From Rufibacter glacialis (lineage in GTDB: Bacteria; Bacteroidota; Bacteroidia; Cytophagales; Hymenobacteraceae), in the NCBI RefSeq assembly GCF_008271745.1, contig NZ_VKKZ01000022.1:186001-250000 (forward strand): a stretch of 64,000 bases of DNA, given 5' to 3'. The stretch's first letter is position 1, and every line of letters begins with the position of its first letter. Of this stretch, positions 63,564-64,000 are shown piece after piece. The notes beneath the pieces are model-generated. The model did no database searches and had not been told where the DNA came from. It saw only the letters and a list, made by a program, of their open reading frames with translations. A program made the position numbers and the translations under genes.

Positions 63564-64000
63564 TCAAGCGGAAAGGTCAGGCTTTTTCCATTTCTGGGCC
63601 AGGTGGAGGGCCGTTTCCAGCAGGTGGGGTTCCCAGTGCTCAATGGCCCAGGCAGTGTTCGCCAGGGACGAGGCCAGTAACCGCTGGTGGGCCTGGGTCA
63701 GGGAAGGGGACTCTTCCAGAATAGAGGAAAGCAGAAGTTGTTGCTGGTAAAGGGCTTCATCCTCTACGGGCGCCGGAAGCTTTCCAGGAGCCAGGGGCAG
63801 AAACAGATTGGGCGCGGTAAGAGACGGGAAAGTAGAGGCATTGTGCTGCTTTACCAGGGTTTCCATCCGGCAGAAGTCCTGGTAAAACAAGGCTTTGTCT
63901 TCCGGTGATTTGAGGCCGGTGCCTAGTTGCTCCAACACCACGTATTTTAATTGGGGGCACAGGGGCATGGTGGCGGAAAGGAGGTCAAAAACCTCTTCGG
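63564..64000 (-). CDS. C-terminal part of a protein running off the right edge (possibly DUF692/MNIO)
   Basis: About 145 residues in frame from the right edge to a stop at 63564; the frame stays open past the ATG at 63968 (the residues EEVFDLLSAT continue upstream of it), so the real start lies outside. The start EEVFDLLSATMPLCPQLKYVVLEQLG has the tone of the last strand of DUF692-type multinuclear iron-dependent oxidases (MNIO), but the key metal-binding residues would be upstream, out of view, so this is only a suggestion. The remaining residues are helical, without recognised motif (LFYQDFCRMETLVKQHNAST, LASSLANTAWAIEHWEP). Identity is uncertain. Confidence 0.6.
   Translation of the reverse strand, partial: EEVFDLLSATMPLCPQLKYVVLEQLGTGLKSPEDKALFYQDFCRMETLVKQHNASTFPSLTAPNLFLPLAPGKLPAPVEDEALYQQQLLLSSILEESPSLTQAHQRLLASSLANTAWAIEHWEPHLLETALHLAQKWKKPDLSA

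Overview
The window looks like a chromosomal segment of a Bacteroidota bacterium, most likely order Cytophagales and close to Hymenobacteraceae (Rufibacter/Hymenobacter-like). This is inferred from a secreted subtilase with a C-terminal type IX secretion sorting domain, a mitochondrial-type aconitase, few Shine-Dalgarno-like sites, single-domain CheY proteins beside multi-PAS kinases, a VCBS-repeat lipoprotein paired with a haloperoxidase-like lipoprotein, and the general protein style. No rRNA, tRNA, CRISPR array, transposase or prophage was seen. Genus-level assignment is a guess.

Layout. 1-9.6 kb: a 5'-truncated FlaA1/CapD-type nucleotide-sugar dehydratase, then folK with an alpha/beta hydrolase, a polyprenyl diphosphate synthase, a PAS histidine kinase, a TlpA-like lipoprotein thioredoxin and aconitase. 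9.7-14.3 kb: a T9SS-exported S8 protease, a gene-poor stretch and a stand-alone response regulator. 14.3-20.9 kb: an ion and osmolyte group (sll1863-like coiled-coil protein, TrkH/TrkA potassium uptake, GH37 trehalase, TM2 protein, NhaA). 21-31.2 kb: a second stand-alone response regulator, a five-PAS histidine kinase, a YqaE/Pmp3 lipoprotein, an M16 protease, an LLM flavin oxidoreductase and an MpaB/DUF2236 protein.

31.4-55.2 kb is the accessory core: a surface-polysaccharide locus, markedly AT-rich compared with its flanks (hand counts of single 60-base lines: 53% GC at 8221, 28% at 38401, 37% at 44641), with an embedded patch of higher GC around 41.3-43.4 kb (52% at 41881, 47% at 42421). 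It encodes glycosyltransferases, one of which fuses a methyltransferase, a coiled coil and two glycosyltransferase modules; a giant membrane acyltransferase fusion; an amino-sugar module (two FdtA/QdtA-like ketoisomerases, GNAT, dedicated acyl carrier protein, KAS III, DegT aminotransferase); a Wzm/Wzt-type ABC exporter; all four enzymes of the GDP-D-glycero-D-manno-heptose route; and a convergent O-antigen ligase-like protein. Together these suggest a heteropolysaccharide containing a 3-acylamido-3,6-dideoxyhexose and a heptose, assembled on a lipid carrier in the cytoplasm, exported by the ABC transporter and possibly ligated to lipid A core. dTDP-glucose synthesis genes (rmlA/rmlB) are not in the window.

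55.5-64 kb: a small membrane protein, the VCBS/haloperoxidase pair, a small membrane protein, a PagL-like lipid A deacylase and the C-terminal part of a protein running off the right edge. The most interesting systems are the ACP/KAS III amino-sugar module (40.8-44.5 kb) and the methyltransferase-coiled-coil-glycosyltransferase fusion (34.2-37.5 kb), which resembles in layout the chain-terminating ruler proteins of ABC-dependent O-antigen systems.
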